A stretch of 9,805 nucleotides of DNA from Geobacter sp. Its GTDB lineage: Bacteria; Desulfobacterota; Desulfuromonadia; Geobacterales; Geobacteraceae. Every line of letters begins with the position of its first letter. Position 1 is the first letter of the stretch. The notes under the pieces are model-generated. The model ran no database searches. It had not been told where the DNA came from and saw nothing but the letters and a program-made list of their open reading frames with translations. The stretch lies in assembly GCA_003490025.1 (NCBI GenBank), contig DNJC01000027.1, positions 20,125 through 29,929 of the forward strand. Direction: 5' to 3'. The position numbers and the translations under genes were made by a program. Shown piece by piece: positions 7,195 through 9,805 of this stretch.

Positions 7195-9805
7195 ATGGCA
7201 AACAGAGAACTGGAAAAGGTTTACGAGCCCAAAAGCGTCGAACAGCGGTGGTACCAGGAGTGGGAAGAGAAGGGTTATTTCCACGCCACGGTCCCCTCCG
7301 ACAAGCCTTCCTACAGTATCGTCATTCCCCCCCCCAACATCACCGGCGTTCTGCACATGGGGCACGCGCTCAACAACACCCTGCAGGACATCCTCTGCCG
7401 CTGGAAGAGGATGAGCGGATACAACGTGCTCTGGATGCCGGGGACCGACCACGCCGGGATCGCGACCCAGAACGTCGTGGAGCGCCAACTGGCGGCCGAG
7501 GGGAAGGACCGTTTCGAACTCGGGCGCGAGGCGTTCATCGAGCGGGTCTGGCAGTGGAAGGGCGAATCTGGGGGGCAGATCATCGGCCAGTTGAAGAGGC
7601 TCGGCGCCTCCTGCGACTGGGAGCGCGAACGCTTCACCATGGACGCCGGTCTCTCCACGGCGGTGCGCGAGGTGTTCGTCCGCCTCTACCAGGAGAAGCT
7701 GATCTACCGCGACAACCGCCTGATCAACTGGTGCCCGCGCTGCCACACGGCGCTCTCGGACATCGAGGTCGAGCACGAGGATAAGGCGGGGCACCTGTGG
7801 CACCTGCGCTACCCGATCGTCGGGAGCGAGGAGTTCGTGGTGGTGGCCACCACCCGTCCCGAAACCATGCTGGGGGACACCGCCGTCGCCGTGAACCCCA
7901 CCGACGAGCGCTACAGCCACCTGATCGGCAAGAAGGTGCTGCTGCCGCTGGTGAACCGGGAAATCCCGGTCATAGCCGACGATTACGTCGACATGGAGTT
8001 CGGCACCGGCGTGGTCAAGATCACCCCGGCCCACGACTTCAACGACTTCGAGATGGGGGTGCGCCACAACCTCGACCGCATCAACGTCTTCGACGAGTCC
8101 GGCGTGGTCAACTCGGCAGGGAAGCAGTACGAGGGGATGGAGCGTTTCGCCGCCAGGAAGCAGGTGGTGGCCGACCTCGAGGCGGCCGGGCTCCTGGAGA
8201 AGATACAGGACCACGCGCTTTCGGTCGGCGGCTGCTACCGCTGCAAGACGGTGGTGGAGCCGTACATGTCGCTGCAGTGGTACGTGAAGGTGGCGCCGCT
8301 CGCCGAGAGGGCGCTCGCCGCCGTCAAGGAGGGGCGCACCAGGATCGTGCCGCAGCAATGGGAGAACACCTACTACGACTGGATGGAGAACATCCGCGAC
8401 TGGTGCATCTCGCGCCAGATCTGGTGGGGGCACAGGATCCCGGCCTGGTACTGCGACCACTGCGGCGCCATCACGGTCGCGAAGGACGACCCGACCTGTT
8501 GCGACCAGTGCGGCTCCGACGAGATCCGCCAGGAGACGGACGTCCTCGACACCTGGTTCTCCTCGGCCCTTTGGCCCTTCTCCACCATGGGGTGGCCGGA
8601 AAAGACCCCGGAACTCGCCTCCTTCTACCCGACCTCGTGCCTCGTCACCGGCTTCGACATCCTCTTTTTCTGGGTGGCCCGCATGATGATGATGGGGCTC
8701 CACTTCATGGACGAGGTCCCCTTCAACGACGTCTACATCCACGCCCTGGTGCGCGACGCGCAGGGGCAGAAGATGAGCAAGTCCAAGGGGAACGTGATCG
8801 ACCCCCTGACCGTGATCGACGCCTACGGCACCGACGCCTTCCGCTTCACGCTCGCCGCCTTCGCGGCGCAGGGGCGCGACATCAAGCTCGCCGAGGAGAG
8901 GATCGCCGGCTACCGCAATTTCGCCAACAAGATCTGGAACGCCTCCCGCTTCGCCATGATGAACCTGGAAGGGTTCGACCCGGACGCGGTGGACGTCTCG
9001 AAGCTGGTGCTCTCCAACGCGGACCGCTGGATCCTGTTCCGGCTGAACGAGGTCGCGGCCTCCGTCGACGCGTCGCTTTCCTCCTTCCGCTTCAACGAGT
9101 CGGCCAATGACCTGTACCGCTTCACCTGGAGCGAGTTCTGCGACTGGTACATCGAACTGGTGAAGGACGACCTCTACAAGGGTGACGCCGACCGGCAGGC
9201 GGCCGCCAAGTACGTGCTCTGGCTGGTGCTGGAGCACCTCTTGCGCCTTCTGCACCCCTTCATGCCGTTCATCACCGAGGAGATCTGGCAGGCACTCCCC
9301 AAGAAGAAGGGGGCCGCCGATTCCATCATGATCGCCTCCTTCCCGACCCCGTGCGAGGAGTGGGCGGGCTTTGCCGCGGCCGCCTCCGAGATGGAGCTGG
9401 TCATGGAGGTCATCAAGGGGATCAGGAACATCCGCGGCGAGATGGAAGTGGCGCCGAGCAAGCAGATCGCGACGATACTCGACTGCAAGTCCCAGGCGAG
9501 CCTCGCCCTTCTCAAGAAGAACGAGGTGTACGTGATGAGCCTGGCGCGTCTTTCCGACCTCGCCATCGGGCAGGGGGTGGAGCGTCCCGCCGAGGCGTCG
9601 CTGCAGGTGGCCGGGGACGTCGAGATCATCGTGCCGCTGCGCGGCCTGGTGAATGTCGAGGAAGAGGAGAAGAGGCTTAACAAGGAGATCGCCAAGATCG
9701 AGAAGGACATCGATTTCCTCTCGAAGAAGCTTGAGAACCCGAGCTTCGTGGAGCGGGCACCCGCCGACGTGGTCGAGAAGGAGCGGGAGAAGATCGCCGA
9801 GTTCG
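7195..9805 (+). CDS. valS: Valyl-tRNA synthetase, 3' partial
   Basis: ValRS charges tRNA-Val with valine and hydrolyses mischarged threonine. The frame is open from ATG 7195 (MANRELEKVYEP) to the window edge, 870 full codons; about 15-20 C-terminal residues and the stop are missing. GAGG at 7183-7186 lies 8 nt before the ATG. Class I signatures are HMGH at 54-57 within PPPNITGVLHMGHAL and KMSKS at 526-530. The CP1 editing domain shows ATTRPETMLGD at 218-228. Cys pairs C180/C183, C347/C350, C420/C423 and C436/C439 suggest zinc-binding knuckles. DWCISRQIWWGHRIPAWYC (ending at C420) and DVLDTWFSSALWPFSTMGWP confirm the subfamily. An anticodon-binding domain follows, then a C-terminal coiled coil from about residue 822 (VEEEEKRLNKEIAKIEKDI) that contacts tRNA. 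No T-box leader is visible. Only 37 bp separate the upstream terminator from the ATG, and no clear promoter fits there. Confidence 0.98.
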   Translation, partial: MANRELEKVYEPKSVEQRWYQEWEEKGYFHATVPSDKPSYSIVIPPPNITGVLHMGHALNNTLQDILCRWKRMSGYNVLWMPGTDHAGIATQNVVERQLAAEGKDRFELGREAFIERVWQWKGESGGQIIGQLKRLGASCDWERERFTMDAGLSTAVREVFVRLYQEKLIYRDNRLINWCPRCHTALSDIEVEHEDKAGHLWHLRYPIVGSEEFVVVATTRPETMLGDTAVAVNPTDERYSHLIGKKVLLPLVNREIPVIADDYVDMEFGTGVVKITPAHDFNDFEMGVRHNLDRINVFDESGVVNSAGKQYEGMERFAARKQVVADLEAAGLLEKIQDHALSVGGCYRCKTVVEPYMSLQWYVKVAPLAERALAAVKEGRTRIVPQQWENTYYDWMENIRDWCISRQIWWGHRIPAWYCDHCGAITVAKDDPTCCDQCGSDEIRQETDVLDTWFSSALWPFSTMGWPEKTPELASFYPTSCLVTGFDILFFWVARMMMMGLHFMDEVPFNDVYIHALVRDAQGQKMSKSKGNVIDPLTVIDAYGTDAFRFTLAAFAAQGRDIKLAEERIAGYRNFANKIWNASRFAMMNLEGFDPDAVDVSKLVLSNADRWILFRLNEVAASVDASLSSFRFNESANDLYRFTWSEFCDWYIELVKDDLYKGDADRQAAAKYVLWLVLEHLLRLLHPFMPFITEEIWQALPKKKGAADSIMIASFPTPCEEWAGFAAAASEMELVMEVIKGIRNIRGEMEVAPSKQIATILDCKSQASLALLKKNEVYVMSLARLSDLAIGQGVERPAEASLQVAGDVEIIVPLRGLVNVEEEEKRLNKEIAKIEKDIDFLSKKLENPSFVERAPADVVEKEREKIAEF

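Noticed and set aside
7156..9255. Long minus-strand open frame (699 codons) opposite valS
   Set aside because: It is exactly antisense to an unmistakable ValRS. The product is low-complexity, rich in His, Val, Asp, Gly and Arg, as expected from the third-position GC bias of the real gene.

Overview
This is a GC-rich, gene-dense chromosomal segment with six co-oriented plus-strand genes. The gene order (secA, argJ, a DUF2914 protein, a serine hydrolase, a response regulator, valS), the codon use and the protein sequences all fit a Geobacter-type bacterium (Desulfuromonadia/Geobacterales). That assignment comes from recalled family resemblance, not from a search. No mobile element, CRISPR array, rRNA or tRNA gene was seen.

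Layout. The window opens inside secA, the preprotein translocase ATPase, lacking about the first 126 residues (1-2487). A gap of about 200 bp follows. It holds two facing arrays of 7-bp repeats (GTTCTAC/GTTCTAT, answered by GTAGAAC/ATAGAAC and GTTGAAC variants), which could form a long hairpin. argJ (arginine biosynthesis) begins directly after it with a GTG start. Next come two genes for predicted exported proteins: a small DUF2914 protein (3973-4380) and a beta-lactamase-fold serine hydrolase (4438-5583). A 246-bp gap then carries the best sigma-70-like promoter in the window, a dyad around its -35 box, and a leader of about 190 nt containing a two-tier hairpin. This leads into a 422-residue response regulator made of a receiver, a long Ala/Pro/Glu linker and a short helical tail (5830-7098). 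A convincing intrinsic terminator follows, and then valS (valyl-tRNA synthetase), which runs off the right edge about 15-20 residues short of its expected end.

How the genes relate. secA, argJ and valS are housekeeping genes for secretion, arginine synthesis and translation. The DUF2914 and serine hydrolase genes probably form a small envelope-related pair. The response regulator appears to be its own transcription unit, bounded by the 5606-5634 promoter and the 7133-7157 terminator. It has no DNA-binding domain, so it probably signals through protein contacts.

Nothing here is clearly a new biological system. The parts most worth a second look are the heptad arrays, the response-regulator leader, and the regulator itself, which has non-canonical switch residues and a motif-studded disordered linker.
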